From NCBI RefSeq assembly GCF_017742245.1, contig NZ_JAGHKO010000010.1, positions 310,001-374,000 of the forward strand: 64,000 nucleotides of DNA. The letters are read 5' to 3'. The stretch is from Niastella soli (GTDB taxonomy: Bacteria > Bacteroidota > Bacteroidia > Chitinophagales > Chitinophagaceae). Every line of letters starts with the position of its first letter. Position 1 is the stretch's first letter. Both the position numbers and the translations under genes were made by a program. This document shows positions 18,662 through 28,301 of this stretch, piece by piece. The notes beneath the pieces were generated by a model, which did not search any database, was not told where the DNA came from, and worked only from the letters and a program-made list of their open reading frames with translations.

Positions 18662-18749
18662 GCTGGGTTGATAAATGAAAAAGGGGTTCATTTGCTGAAG
18701 CGGGCTGGACATTGGCGACGTGTAATGAGATATGGGTCATTTCAATTTA

Positions 18750-18848
18750 CACTCGAACTCGCTGAAACGAAATTCTACAAAGGTTTTACCAATAAAAAAA
18801 GCATCCGCCAGCTGGCGGATGCTTATATTTTGTGTCCCCGCAGAGACT
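18750..18848 (-). pseudogene. Truncated remnant of a tRNA-Lys gene with its terminator
   Basis: Read on the minus strand, AGTCTCTGCGGGGACACA (18848-18831) is identical to 19061-19078, the 3' part of the T-arm, acceptor strand and first bases after the intact tRNA. A perfect 22-bp palindrome followed by seven T comes next, in the position of the real gene's terminator. Then CGTTTCA-2 nt-GAGTTCGAGTG (18769-18750) matches 19137-19156 except for the two middle bases. The 5' two thirds of the tRNA are missing, and no matching GTCTCCG acceptor strand is present, so it cannot be functional. It is best explained as an inverted partial duplication of the tRNA and its downstream sequence. Confidence 0.7.
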
Positions 18849-18937
18849 GGAAGGTCTCCAGGAAGCCCCTTAATGTCGTTTATACTGCAAATCAGCGACT
18901 TAAAATTGATATTTTGCTTATTTTTCAACCATTAGTG

Positions 18938-18968
18938 TTGGCTGGAAAGAATTAACCCCTTATTTTTG
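18938..18968 (+). promoter_or_regulatory. Promoter of tRNA-Lys
   Basis: TTG at 18938-18940, a 20-bp spacer and TATTTTTG at 18961-18968 fit the Bacteroidota TTTG/TAnnTTTG promoter pattern. The -7 box ends 35 bp before the mature tRNA. Confidence 0.6.
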
Positions 18969-19003
18969 CAATCCTTTCTAACCTAACGGGTAGAAATAAA
19001 ATT

Positions 19004-19076
19004 GTCTCCGTAGCTCAGTTGGTAGAGCAATTGACTCTTAATCAATGGGTCCAGAGTTCGAGTCTCTGCGGGGACA
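19004..19076 (+). tRNA. tRNA-Lys (anticodon CTT)
   Basis: A 73-nt cloverleaf. The acceptor stem pairs GTCTCCG with CGGGGAC (one T-G pair). The D arm contains TAGCTCAGTTGGTAGAGC. The anticodon stem ATTGA/TCAAT (19030-19034 with 19042-19046) encloses the loop CTCTTAA, giving anticodon CTT at 19037-19039, which reads AAG lysine codons. The T arm is CAGAG-TTCGAGT-CTCTG. The discriminator is A and CCA is not encoded. A terminator follows at 19086-19112. Confidence 0.95.
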
Positions 19077-19085
19077 CAGGATAGA

Positions 19086-19112
19086 ACCAGCTTGCAAAAG
19101 CTGGTTTTTTTT
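19086..19112 (+). terminator. Intrinsic terminator of tRNA-Lys
   Basis: ACCAGCTT at 19086-19093 pairs with AAGCTGGT at 19098-19105 around a 4-nt loop, followed by a run of T. Confidence 0.85.
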
Positions 19113-19288
19113 ATTGTCAAATCCATTGTGAGCCTGCGTTTCATAGAGTTCGAGTGAAAAATATTTTTCTGTGAGTATTTCAACTTCCATTCAAAAGCAA
19201 AATACCCTAATTGCTTGTTTGTCAAAGACTACAGCTTGTTTTTCATTCACACCTAAGAATTCAGTTGAGTTCATGTACAAGTTTGTAT

Positions 19289-19747
19289 TTATTCAAGGCC
19301 ATGGTACTGCTTATCTGTCACCTTTTGCAGCCACACCGAATTACCTTTTTCAGCATTGGTCACAATAGCAATATGAGTAAGTTTAGTATCAGGCGAAGCA
19401 CCATGCCAATGTTCCACTCCGGGAGGACATTTTACTACATCTCCTTTTTGTATTGTTCTCATTCGCGTACCTCTTTCCTGATAATACCCTTTTCCTTCTA
19501 TAACGAGCAAAGCCTGGCCACCTGGATGCATATGCCAATTGGTTCTTGCTCCTGGTTCAAACGTTACACTTGAACTGACACAATCCAGCGAGTCTTGTGG
19601 TTGTATCAATGGATAAATCCAAACAGTGCCTGTAAAACGATCTGCAGGCGCTTTTCCTCCTTTGGGGAAAATGGACGTATCCTGTGCCTCTGCCAGATTA
19701 GATATGGCGACAATTAATACAATCATTAAGCAAAATATTAGTCTCAT
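19289..19747 (-). CDS. Exported cupin-domain protein
   Basis: About 152 residues with a signal peptide (MRLIFCLMIVLIVAISNLAEAQ) from the ATG at 19747; upstream in-frame ATG codons would place charged residues before it and are less likely. The cupin barrel shows motif 1 as NWHMHPGGQALLVIEGKG and motif 2 as GDVVKCPPGVEHWHG, giving three histidines for a metal site. It resembles periplasmic cupins of the mandelonitrile-lyase-like group. The neighbours are an NTF2-like exported protein and an aldo/keto reductase on the same strand, which suggests a shared small-molecule or stress pathway. Substrate unknown. Confidence 0.83.
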   Translation of the reverse strand: MRLIFCLMIVLIVAISNLAEAQDTSIFPKGGKAPADRFTGTVWIYPLIQPQDSLDCVSSSVTFEPGARTNWHMHPGGQALLVIEGKGYYQERGTRMRTIQKGDVVKCPPGVEHWHGASPDTKLTHIAIVTNAEKGNSVWLQKVTDKQYHGLE

Positions 19748-19791
19748 CTTATTTATTTTTAATTGCATGAGAGTAAACATCGATTCGGTCG

Positions 19792-20286
19792 TTAGTTATT
19801 ATTATTCATTTTAACGGGTCTACGAAGATGTGAGAAGGTGAGTGAGCCCATCTTCCATTTGCCGCCCTCTTTAATATACACCTCGGTCACCATAAAAGGG
19901 TTGGTCACTTCGTTTCCACCCACTACTGCCACCAGGTCAATATCATTCAGTAGGATAGCAGTGTTACCAAACATATTTACTACGACAGCGTAAACCTCAG
20001 CTTTCTTGTACCAGATACCCCCACTTTTAATAGTATTCAATTCCTGGGCTTTTCCCCATGTTCCTCCCATGTGAATAAACATCGATTTGTTATCAAAGAG
20101 CAGATTTAAAGAATCTACATTTTTTTCAGCCATCCAATTCCATTTCTGTTTTGAAAGGTTGATGATTGCCTGTTGTTCTGGCGTGTTATTCGTAACAGTT
20201 TTAATTGTTTCGGTTGGTGGCTGTTGTGCGTAGGACAATTGCACACTCATAACCACTAGAAACAGTCCGATGATTTTTGCTTTCAT
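19792..20286 (-). CDS. Exported NTF2-like (SnoaL/DUF4440-type) protein
   Basis: 164 residues. The N-terminal 20 residues (KIIGLFLVVMSVQLSYAQ) are a signal peptide. The mature domain has the order of the NTF2-like fold: a helix with LSKQKWNWMAEKNVDSLNLLFD, then MFIHMGGTW, KSGGIWYKKAEV and a final strand pair around FMVTEVYIKEGGKWKMGSLTFSHLR. Members bind small hydrophobic molecules or are enzymes such as isomerases, so the fold alone does not give a function. The stop lies 44 bp upstream of the cupin start, suggesting an operon of two exported small-molecule-binding proteins. The C-terminus ends in a run of asparagine. Confidence 0.8.
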   Translation of the reverse strand: MKAKIIGLFLVVMSVQLSYAQQPPTETIKTVTNNTPEQQAIINLSKQKWNWMAEKNVDSLNLLFDNKSMFIHMGGTWGKAQELNTIKSGGIWYKKAEVYAVVVNMFGNTAILLNDIDLVAVVGGNEVTNPFMVTEVYIKEGGKWKMGSLTFSHLRRPVKMNNNN

Positions 20287-20401
20287 GTTGTTTATATTTT
20301 TGTTTTTTCAGTATTTCATCCATTACGATTATCCTGGCCTCTTACTCCGCCAATGAGACTGCGTTTTAGTTTATACTTATGTTTATCATACAAGTGAAGA
20401 T

Positions 20402-21259
<858 letters not shown>

Positions 21260-21300
21260 TTATTTAGTTATGCAAAGGTGCGGTCAATATTCCTGCCCTA

Positions 21301-21344
21301 TAGTATATACATTACGGATTTCTCTACCAATGTTCCGGGTACAG
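21301..21344 (-). promoter_or_regulatory. Putative AraC operator upstream of the aldo/keto reductase
   Basis: This 44-bp block aligns without gaps with 24935-24978, upstream of the molybdenum oxidoreductase operon, at 33 of 44 positions. Both blocks share CTACCAAT followed by one variable base and TTCCGG. On the coding strand the two half-sites are CCGGAACA (21338-21331) and CCGTAATG (21317-21310), exactly 21 bp apart. The near half-site is 57 bp from the start codon. CACCTTTG at 21280-21273 may be the -7 box. Confidence 0.55.
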
Positions 21345-21362
21345 GAGATAAGATATATTGTG

Positions 21363-22004
21363 TTATTTAGGCGCTACTCCGCCATTATTAATCCACTTGT
21401 CCCATGCTGCTACAAATTCCTTATACGACAATGGGGGCGGTTTGCGGCCCGCGCCCATATTCCATCCGGCCTTTACCAGGGTGTCCCTGGCGTGTTCTAA
21501 TAATTGCGCTTTATTTTTATGCCCATTACGCTTGTAGTCCATAATTTGTAATGCAAGTTCACGAGGTGATTTTCCTTCAAAAATCATTTTCATATCATCG
21601 GGCGGCAGCCCCCATTTGGGATTACCGGGCGGTGTGTTTAATCCGGCGGAATTGGTAGGTTGATGGCAATTTGAACATTTCATTGCGTAAACTCCTTTAC
21701 CGTCTTTCCCTCTTATTGGTGACATGGTGTGTAAATGGCTGTCATCTCCTTGTAGCGGTATATCACCGGCAGGATGGCAATTCATACATCGGGGACTTTT
21801 TAGCACCTGGTATACCTTCATAAAGGCGTCTACAGATGCGATGCTATCTTTATTATTAACTTCTACGACCCATGCCTTTTCATGACTTGTATTACTCCTG
21901 AACCCGCTGGCTAACAGCCCACTTACGCTTACAATAAATATTATAATAATTGCAAATTTTGCATATCGAATATTAAGCCTTTTTTTCCCAGGTTTGATTT
22001 CCAT
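21363..22004 (-). CDS. Membrane-anchored dihaem c-type cytochrome, partner of the molybdenum oxidoreductase
   Basis: 213 residues. A single hydrophobic segment (about 16-34, KFAIIIIFIVSVSGLLASGF) anchors it to the inner membrane or acts as a signal. Two haem-binding motifs are present: CMNCH (about 76) and CSNCH (about 111). A PPLSYKEFVAAWDKWINNGG end is typical of the cytochromes linked to isoquinoline 1-oxidoreductase-like enzymes. It probably carries electrons from the iron-sulphur and molybdenum subunits encoded directly upstream (stop-to-start gap 38 bp) toward the respiratory chain. Candidate axial methionines are present (DDMKM), but ligand assignment is uncertain. Confidence 0.85.
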   Translation of the reverse strand: MEIKPGKKRLNIRYAKFAIIIIFIVSVSGLLASGFRSNTSHEKAWVVEVNNKDSIASVDAFMKVYQVLKSPRCMNCHPAGDIPLQGDDSHLHTMSPIRGKDGKGVYAMKCSNCHQPTNSAGLNTPPGNPKWGLPPDDMKMIFEGKSPRELALQIMDYKRNGHKNKAQLLEHARDTLVKAGWNMGAGRKPPPLSYKEFVAAWDKWINNGGVAPK

Positions 22005-22042
22005 GCTGATCTAATTTTAACTCTCAGAAAATGTTATTCTTA

Positions 22043-22507
22043 CTAAGAACCATTGCGCTGAATTTCGGCTGCCAAATGAATTGCCTTTTTGATCCGCAGG
22101 TAGGTGCCACATCGACAGATATTTCCCTCCATTGCTAACTCTATATCCTTATCTGTCGGGTTCTTATTTTCTCTTAGCAGTACTGCCGCTGACATGATCT
22201 GGCCCGCCTGACAGTATCCACACTGAACAACATCCAATTCCACCCAAGCCTTTTGCAAAGGATGGTCATTGTTTTCCGAGAGCCCTTCTATCGTTATTAC
22301 GTTTTGTCCCGCAGCCCTGCTGATTTTTGTCACGCAGGAACGAACAGCTTCGCCATTCAAATGAACTACGCAGGCGCCACATTGCGCCACGCCACATCCG
22401 TATTTTGTTCCTACAAGCCCAATTGTATCCCTGAGTACCCATAGCAACGGCGTATCAGGATCTATATCGAGTTCGTAATTTTTATTATTGATATTTAATT
22501 TGATCAT
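22043..22507 (-). CDS. Iron-sulphur subunit of an isoquinoline 1-oxidoreductase-like enzyme
   Basis: 154 residues, the usual length for the small subunit of xanthine-oxidase-family enzymes. The N-terminal plant-ferredoxin domain binds one 2Fe-2S cluster through [11 protein letters not shown] and a later cysteine at RSC (about 60). The C-terminal helical domain binds the second cluster through QCGYCQAGQ (about 97-105) and NICRCGTY (about 130). It passes electrons from the molybdenum centre of the large subunit (25 bp upstream) to an acceptor, here probably the dihaem cytochrome encoded next. IorA is the closest characterised type, but isoquinoline need not be the substrate. Confidence 0.92.
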   Translation of the reverse strand: MIKLNINNKNYELDIDPDTPLLWVLRDTIGLVGTKYGCGVAQCGACVVHLNGEAVRSCVTKISRAAGQNVITIEGLSENNDHPLQKAWVELDVVQCGYCQAGQIMSAAVLLRENKNPTDKDIELAMEGNICRCGTYLRIKKAIHLAAEIQRNGS

Positions 22508-22532
22508 AGTTGAAAATTGACAGTAAGCATAA

Positions 22533-24815
22533 TTAAAATGACCTTTTATTTTCCGGCTTACCAGCTTGCTTTAAAAACTCGTCAAAGTACGGCTGGTTGT
22601 AATACCTTTTATTGGTACCCCTATACAGTGCATTAGCCAAAGCGCCAAACACCGGCGGAAACGGCGGCTCGCCCAAACCGGTAGGATCGATATCGTTTTG
22701 AACAAAATGTACTTCTATTTTCTTTGGCACTTCACTATGCCGGATCATCCTGTACCGGTTAAAGTTGTTTTGCTCTGCTGCGCCATCTTTATGGCTTAGC
22801 TTTCCATAAAATGAATTGCCGATGCCATCAACAACAGCTCCTTCGACCATGTTAGTCGCTGCATCAGGGTTTACAACAATACCACAATCAATTGCGCTAA
22901 AGACCCGTTCAACATAAGGACGGCCGTTTTGCATAACGATGTCAACCACATGGGCCGCATACGAATTATGACAGAAATAAGCGGCCACACCCCGACTGTA
23001 TTTTTTGTTTTCAGTATTATTCCAACCTGATTTTTCTTTAACCAGATTCAATACACCAGCATATCTGTCGGCATCATATTCATTGTTTTGGCCTACCGGG
23101 TTTTCTTTGGCTTTCTTCAACAATTCCAATCTGAGATCGATTGGATCTTTACCCATTACTTCCGCCAGTTCATCTAAAAATGATTGTTCTGCTGCGGCAT
23201 TGAAATTTGATCGCGGCGCCCGGAATGCACCAATTGTAATATTGGAGGGTATTTCCCAACCTTCAGCCAGATAATTGTCAACTGCCCCGGCAGGAAATCT
23301 ATTGGCATGAATGGCATGTTCAGGAATACCACCGCCCTTAACATGAAAGGCGATCAAATTTTTGTTTGCATCCAAAGCAGCCCGGTAAGTTGCCGTATAC
23401 ATGGGGCGATAAATGCCATAAGTCATATCATCTTCACGTGTATATATTAGTTTGACTGGGGCTTTTACTTTTTTAGAGATCAGGGCCGCTTCTATCAGAT
23501 AATGTGCATATGCCCGGCGGCCAAAGCCTCCACCCATACGCGTCATTTGAATTTCTATTTTGTCAGCAGGTAATTGTAAAATCTTCGATAGAGTAGGTTC
23601 TGTCCAACCTGGTGCCTGCAATGGACCCACCACTAAAGCCTTTTCATCTGTAACATATGCGAAAAAATTCATTGGCTCCATGCAGTTGTGCGCCAAAAAC
23701 GGTGCATTATAAGTGCGTTCGATGACTTGAGCCGCGTTTTTAAAGGCAGTTTCCGGGTCACCGTCTCTTCTTAGCTGTTGAGCAGGTTTCTTTGCATATT
23801 CCTGCATTTTTTCCAAATGCGTGCTGGTGCTTTCAAGTCCGCCCGGAATTACCACCTCTTTCTTGCCACCCCGGGCGGCTATAGTTTCTTTAGAGTCTTC
23901 GATAGGATCCCACGTTACTTTTAGTTTTTTACGGGCATTCATCACTTCCCAGGTGGTATTTCCCACCACCACTAACAGATCATTAAATGTTCGTGTATCA
24001 AAACCGGCCTGCTCATAACCATCTTCATATAATTGTTGCCTAAAAACATCTTTAATGCCTGGCATTTTCAAGGCTTCCCCTGCATCAAACGTTTTAAGTT
24101 TCATCCCGAAGGCTGGGGGATGTTGGATCATGGCAATCAGCATCCCTTCGTGTTTATAATCCAGTCCAAAGAGAGGTTTACCAGAAACGATTTTCAAACT
24201 CTCTACATTTTTCTGGGAGTTTCGTACTACTTTAAAATCCTTTACCTTTTTTAGTGTAATGTTTTTGGGAATGGGAATGCCTGAAGCTTTTGATGCAAAG
24301 GAACCATACGTTCCCGATTTACCGGTTTTTTCATGATATAGCATTCCTGCTTTAGTGGTCACTTCTTCCACAGGCACATTCCACGTTTGAGCTGCTGCTT
24401 CGATCAACATTTGGCGTGCTGCGGCCCCTGCTTCGCGAAGTGGTTTCCAATACATCCGCACAGAATTGCTTCCCCCAGTAAATTGTGGCCCTAATTTTAC
24501 ATTATCGTGCGGCCCCATTTCTACCACTATCTGTTGCCAGTCTGCTTCCAACTCCTCGGCAATGATCATAGGAAGTGAGGTCATCACGTTCTGCCCAAAT
24601 TCCGGGTTTGGATTAAGGATTTTTATGATATTGTCCGGAGTGATTTTTATATACCCATTCAATTCATTCCATTGCTCCGGCAGATCGTTCATTTTTGAAG
24701 GGTCTGCGATTCCTGCTCCGGGAAACCAGGTGAAGCTGATCAAAAGACCGCCACCTGCAAGTAAGGAAGATTTTAGAAAGGAACGCCTGCTGGGAATTGA
24801 CCTGGATTGTTCCAT
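22533..24815 (-). CDS. Molybdopterin-binding subunit of an isoquinoline 1-oxidoreductase-like enzyme
   Basis: A 760-residue enzyme that hydroxylates aldehydes or N-heterocycles using water. A twin-arginine signal is present at the N-terminus ([15 protein letters not shown]), so it is exported folded to the periplasm. Motifs of the xanthine-oxidase large subunit include [10 protein letters not shown] (about 430), FRAPRSN (about 530) and the C-terminal [20 protein letters not shown], in which the glutamate is the expected catalytic base. There is no FAD subunit, which is normal for the IorAB type that delivers electrons to cytochromes. It is the first gene of an operon with the 2Fe-2S and dihaem subunits. 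A divergent AraC gene starts 226 bp away. Confidence 0.92.
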   Translation of the reverse strand: MEQSRSIPSRRSFLKSSLLAGGGLLISFTWFPGAGIADPSKMNDLPEQWNELNGYIKITPDNIIKILNPNPEFGQNVMTSLPMIIAEELEADWQQIVVEMGPHDNVKLGPQFTGGSNSVRMYWKPLREAGAAARQMLIEAAAQTWNVPVEEVTTKAGMLYHEKTGKSGTYGSFASKASGIPIPKNITLKKVKDFKVVRNSQKNVESLKIVSGKPLFGLDYKHEGMLIAMIQHPPAFGMKLKTFDAGEALKMPGIKDVFRQQLYEDGYEQAGFDTRTFNDLLVVVGNTTWEVMNARKKLKVTWDPIEDSKETIAARGGKKEVVIPGGLESTSTHLEKMQEYAKKPAQQLRRDGDPETAFKNAAQVIERTYNAPFLAHNCMEPMNFFAYVTDEKALVVGPLQAPGWTEPTLSKILQLPADKIEIQMTRMGGGFGRRAYAHYLIEAALISKKVKAPVKLIYTREDDMTYGIYRPMYTATYRAALDANKNLIAFHVKGGGIPEHAIHANRFPAGAVDNYLAEGWEIPSNITIGAFRAPRSNFNAAAEQSFLDELAEVMGKDPIDLRLELLKKAKENPVGQNNEYDADRYAGVLNLVKEKSGWNNTENKKYSRGVAAYFCHNSYAAHVVDIVMQNGRPYVERVFSAIDCGIVVNPDAATNMVEGAVVDGIGNSFYGKLSHKDGAAEQNNFNRYRMIRHSEVPKKIEVHFVQNDIDPTGLGEPPFPPVFGALANALYRGTNKRYYNQPYFDEFLKQAGKPENKRSF

Positions 24816-24934
24816 TTTTTAGTGGTTTTTCGTTTAAACAAAAGATAATCACTGCAATATTTCTGCCGTTGGCTTTCCAGTGAAACTGTTTAGATCGCCT
24901 TATATTCTAAGTTCCTTGTTTTTCCTGCACTACT

Positions 24935-24978
24935 GGTATCTATATTCCGGTTTTATCTACCAATATTCCGGATTTCGC
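24935..24978. promoter_or_regulatory. Putative AraC operator between the molybdenum oxidoreductase operon and its regulator
   Basis: TATTCCGG occurs at 24943-24950 and again at 24964-24971, exactly 21 bp apart. The surrounding 44 bp align with 21301-21344 upstream of the aldo/keto reductase. The near half-site is 128 bp from the oxidoreductase start and the far one ends about 70 bp before the AraC start. It could therefore serve either gene, or both; TAATTTTA at 25012-25019 is a candidate -7 box for the AraC gene. Confidence 0.6.
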
Positions 24979-25041
24979 GCTCCTGAACATTTTAAACCAT
25001 TGATAAAGCGGTAATTTTAGGATGTATTAAACCGGATATTT

Positions 25042-25938
25042 ATGGATAATATGCGTCGTTTTGAGACTATAGGCCAGTACAATGCATTTAATAATAATGA
25101 AACATTGCACCCGTTAGTCAGTGTGGTAGATTTGTCTAAAGCCAATCCAAGAAGTGGCTCAAAAATGTATTTCGGCTTTTATACCATATTCCTAAAAGAG
25201 GTGAAATGTGGTGATATGGCTTACGGTAGGCATACGTACGATTATCAGGAGGGCACATTGGTTTTCCTGGCTCCGGGACAGGTAGCAGGCATCAATAGCA
25301 ATGGAGAAATTTATCAACCCAAAGGATATGCACTGATATTTCATGCAGAATTGTTACATGGAACTCCACTGGGAAAACGTATTCAGGACTTTTCATTTTT
25401 TGGCTATCAATCAAATGAAGCGCTTCATTTGTCTGAGCGTGAAAGAAGTATTGTTTTGGATTGTTTTTCCAAAATTGAATATGAGTTGGAGCACGCAGTA
25501 GATAAACACAGTAAAAGGCTGATTGTATCAAATATCGAGCTCTTCCTGGATTATTGTGTTCGTTTTTACGACCGGCAGTTTATCACCCGTGATAATGTAC
25601 ATAAAGGAACACTGGAAAAGTTCGAGCAACTTTTGAACGATTATTTTCATTCTGACAAACCACAAACAATCGGCTTGCCTGCGGTTGCTTATTTCGCTGG
25701 CGAATTGAATATATCAGCCAATTATTTTGGAGACCTGATAAAGAAAGAAACCGGCAAGACAGCGCAGGAATATATTCAGTCAAAAATTATTGAAGTTGCA
25801 AAAGAAAAAATCTTTGACCCAGGCATAACAGTAAACGAAATTGCCTTTGATCTGGGATTTAAATATCCTCAGCACTTTACCCGTTTATTTAAGCAGAGAA
25901 CCGGAGTGTCGCCAAACGAGTATAGAAAGTATAACTAG
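25042..25938 (+). CDS. AraC family transcriptional regulator, divergent from the molybdenum oxidoreductase operon
   Basis: 298 residues. The N-terminal ligand domain has HPLVSVVDLSK, FYTIFLKEVKCGDMAYGRHTYD and LVFLAPGQV, matching the AraC proteins of modules 1 and 2. The C-terminal region holds two helix-turn-helix motifs, the second with VNEIAFDLGFKYPQHFTRLF and the SPNEYRKYN end. Divergent placement and the paired TATTCCGG half-sites between the genes make control of the oxidoreductase operon likely, and control of the aldo/keto reductase possible through a second copy of the site. The inducer is probably a small molecule or aldehyde, by analogy only. Confidence 0.88.
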   Translation: MDNMRRFETIGQYNAFNNNETLHPLVSVVDLSKANPRSGSKMYFGFYTIFLKEVKCGDMAYGRHTYDYQEGTLVFLAPGQVAGINSNGEIYQPKGYALIFHAELLHGTPLGKRIQDFSFFGYQSNEALHLSERERSIVLDCFSKIEYELEHAVDKHSKRLIVSNIELFLDYCVRFYDRQFITRDNVHKGTLEKFEQLLNDYFHSDKPQTIGLPAVAYFAGELNISANYFGDLIKKETGKTAQEYIQSKIIEVAKEKIFDPGITVNEIAFDLGFKYPQHFTRLFKQRTGVSPNEYRKYN

Positions 25939-26086
25939 GACTTTTATTTTGGACGAAAATACTAGACATCAAGAGTGCGGCTAATGACCAATCCTGTCGC
26001 TTTATGGTCGTCAAATGGAGCCAAATTACCTGAGGTAACCAACCCGGCAAATAAATTGCAGGATAGAGATATAAATATTTGACATT

Positions 26087-26713
26087 ATGGAAAGCTATAC
26101 GCGCAAGCAGGATGTCGTTAACGGCCTGATACATGGCTTCGGCATGTTATTCGGAATAAGTGCAATTCCTGTTCTAACTGCAATTGCCACAACCAATAAT
26201 AATGTACCCGGCATCGTAGGGTCAGGCATTTACGGGTTTTGCTTTTTAATGCTCTTTTCAGCTTCCACTATATTCCATATAACCAGGGACCCCGCTATCA
26301 GACTGCTTTTTATGAAGTTGGATCATATCAGTATTTATTTCTTCATTGCAGGAACGTATACTCCTTTCTTATTGGTGTTCCTGAATAATTCTTTTGGGAT
26401 AAGTCTCCTGGTGATTTTATGGAGTCTCGCGGTGGTAGGCGTTTTTATTAAAATTCGTTGGACAGGCAGGTTCGACGTTATTTCGACAATAGTATACCTC
26501 GCAATGGGGTGGATCATGTTGGTCGGCGGGGGTAAATTCTTTAACGCCATGCCAGGTGATGTATTGATATTTATCATCCTCGGCGGCGTACTATATACCG
26601 TGGGCTCTTTTTTTTATTTGTGGGACAAGTACACCTACACACATGCCGTATGGCACAGCTTTGTACTCGCAGCAGCTATTTGTCATTACATAGCTGTATT
26701 ACTAACGATTTGA
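26087..26713 (+). CDS. Haemolysin III / PAQR family membrane protein
   Basis: A 208-residue protein with seven predicted membrane segments. It has the HlyIII/PAQR metal-site residues: S and H of LMLFSASTIFH (about 60-67), D and H of KLDHISIYFFIAGTYTPF (about 82), and the final HAVWHSFVLAAAICHY (about 187-202), in which the two histidines complete the zinc site. Bacterial homologues have been called TrhA and affect membrane homeostasis; the haemolysin name reflects an early assay and does not imply toxicity. The gene stands alone between an AraC gene and a YdhR-like gene of opposite orientation. Confidence 0.9.
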   Translation: MESYTRKQDVVNGLIHGFGMLFGISAIPVLTAIATTNNNVPGIVGSGIYGFCFLMLFSASTIFHITRDPAIRLLFMKLDHISIYFFIAGTYTPFLLVFLNNSFGISLLVILWSLAVVGVFIKIRWTGRFDVISTIVYLAMGWIMLVGGGKFFNAMPGDVLIFIILGGVLYTVGSFFYLWDKYTYTHAVWHSFVLAAAICHYIAVLLTI

Positions 26714-26840
26714 GGAAAGAGGGCGCAGGTTCTATAACTATTGTAGCATATTCTAAGTAATAGAACCAAATTCCATCTTTCACTTTTTCAATTTCACCAG
26801 GTTTGTAGTGCTCACACGCAATTCCGTAAAAAAATTGCTT

Positions 26841-27149
26841 TTATTTCAATCCACGAGTTATTAAAGATGCCTTTTCGTTTACTTCATAGTCTACGGAGGA
26901 TACATTTTTTACAAACGGTCTGCTCACCACTGCCTTTACAAGGTCAGAGTGCATAAACTCTTCCATAGCAGTTTTACTTTCCCATAGATAAAATCCTCCA
27001 AAAGAGTTTTTTTCTTTGTCTGTTAACCAAACCTTTGAAATAAGCCCCTTTACATTCGCTAATATAGGTGCATCTGGCTCAACCATTTGCTTAAGATATT
27101 CCGCTTGTGAAATATCGTTTAATTGATAAGTGATAATTTGTGCGTGCAT
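26841..27149 (-). CDS. YdhR-like dimeric alpha/beta-barrel protein
   Basis: A 102-residue cytoplasmic protein. It begins MHAQIITYQLND and continues with a KGLISKVWLTDKEKNSFGGFYLWESK segment, which parallels the central motif of the YdhR family (G-L-KVW---EKN--GG-YLF). These proteins form dimeric alpha/beta barrels and are annotated as putative monooxygenases, though no reaction is proven for most. No cofactor motif is expected, since related monooxygenases act without one. It lies downstream of the module 2 AraC gene on the same strand with a gap of about 210 bp. Confidence 0.78.
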   Translation of the reverse strand: MHAQIITYQLNDISQAEYLKQMVEPDAPILANVKGLISKVWLTDKEKNSFGGFYLWESKTAMEEFMHSDLVKAVVSRPFVKNVSSVDYEVNEKASLITRGLK

Positions 27150-27361
27150 TGTTTAAATTTTTTTTATTACCACCCAAGGGGTGCAACCGATCGATGTCAG
27201 TAGCTTCCCTCAGGCGTACCAACATTTTAGTCTCAATTTACGCCATTATTTTAGTTCAGTCGGGGGAGCGCTTTTTTTAGCGTTGTTTTGATCACCGTCA
27301 AGCCTTAGTAATAAAAATCATTTATCATTCCAACGAATGCCATGTAACAATTTAATGCTAT

Positions 27362-28282
27362 TCAGTTAAAAGACCGCCTGAACTCAAGAGGAGAAAGGTT
27401 GGTCTTTGTTTTAAATAACTTACTGAATGACTGCGGATGTTCGAAACCTAATGCATAAGCTATTTCACTCACAGATGAGGTAGTTGTAGAAAGTTTTTCC
27501 TTTGCCTTTTCAATCAGTTTATCATGGATGTGTTGCTGTGCACTTTGTCCAGTAAGCACTCGGAGCATATCGCTTAAATAACTGGGTGACAAATGTAAGT
27601 TTTCGGCAAGATACTGAACGGTCGGAATGCCATTGCTTAGAGAATATTCATTGTTGAAATAACCGGCCAGCAGGTCTTCTAGTTTTTGCAGAAGATCATG
27701 ACTGACGGTCTTACGGGTAATGAATTGGCGATTATAGTAGCGATTAGCGTAATTCAGCAATAACTCGATCTGAGAAATAACCACATCCTGGCTGAAGTCA
27801 TCTATGCGGCCGTTCAATTCCTCTTCCATGATCCTGAAAACTGAAATGATTGAGTCTTTTTCATTTTCGGAAAGGTGCAGCGTTTCGTTCACTGCATAAG
27901 AAAAGAATCCATACTGACTGATGTTCTTAGCTATGGGATAACCAAAAAAGAAATCAGGATGAATCAGCAAAGTATACTCAGAACATATTGCTTCCTCGTT
28001 TTCTGCACCGCTTATTACCTGGCCGGGCGCAGCGAACAGCAAGCCTCCTTCATCGAAGTCATAATAACCCTGCCCATATTTTAATTTACCGGCAAGTTTT
28101 GGTTTGTAAGAAATTTTATAAAATCCGAGCACATGCGGTTGAGACGGCTGGTGTAGTTCCGACCAGGATGGTGCTCCTTTGATCAAACTAATCAGGGGAT
28201 GCTTTGGCTGAGGCATACCAAATGCCCGATGTGCATCGGACAAAGTCTCAAATTTGTGAAGGCTTTTTTGGACTTTTTTCAT
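27362..28282 (-). CDS. AraC family transcriptional regulator (module 2)
   Basis: A 306-residue regulator, closely similar to the module 1 AraC protein throughout: HPLISLIKG, FYKISYKPKLAGKLKYGQGYYD, FAAPGQV, then LSPSYLSDMLRVLTGQSAQQHIHDK and a second helix-turn-helix with VSEIAYALGFEHPQSFSKLF. The start is set at the ATG at 28282 because it matches the paralogue; an in-frame codon at 28321 would add an unconserved leader. TATATTTG on the coding strand (28297-28290) lies only 7 nt before the ATG, and an inverted repeat lies just beyond it. The SDR gene upstream on the same strand is the probable target. Confidence 0.88.
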   Translation of the reverse strand: MKKVQKSLHKFETLSDAHRAFGMPQPKHPLISLIKGAPSWSELHQPSQPHVLGFYKISYKPKLAGKLKYGQGYYDFDEGGLLFAAPGQVISGAENEEAICSEYTLLIHPDFFFGYPIAKNISQYGFFSYAVNETLHLSENEKDSIISVFRIMEEELNGRIDDFSQDVVISQIELLLNYANRYYNRQFITRKTVSHDLLQKLEDLLAGYFNNEYSLSNGIPTVQYLAENLHLSPSYLSDMLRVLTGQSAQQHIHDKLIEKAKEKLSTTTSSVSEIAYALGFEHPQSFSKLFKTKTNLSPLEFRRSFN

Positions 28283-28301
28283 TTGAAAACAAATATAATC
28301 A

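Larger units (their letters stand above)
18662..19003. other. Intergenic region with inverted tRNA-Lys remnant
   Basis: About 340 bp without a gene. On the minus strand it holds an 18-nt copy of the 3' end of the neighbouring tRNA-Lys gene (18831-18848), then a terminator-like palindrome (18801-18822), then a 20-nt segment (18750-18769) that matches sequence beyond the real tRNA with two differences. Short open frames here only translate this tRNA-derived sequence. Confidence 0.65.

Noticed and set aside
18668-19225. Short open frames on both strands around the tRNA-Lys gene
   Set aside because: They translate the tRNA and its inverted remnant (CVPAET-type peptides) and have no independent support.
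21363-24815. Naming the molybdenum enzyme a xanthine dehydrogenase
   Set aside because: There is no FAD subunit, and the twin-arginine signal and dihaem cytochrome partner fit the isoquinoline 1-oxidoreductase/aldehyde oxidase type instead.
27224-27255. ATTTTAGT repeated upstream of the YdhR-like gene as a further AraC operator
   Set aside because: The copies are 24 bp apart, not 21, and the word is A/T-rich, so chance is a sufficient explanation.
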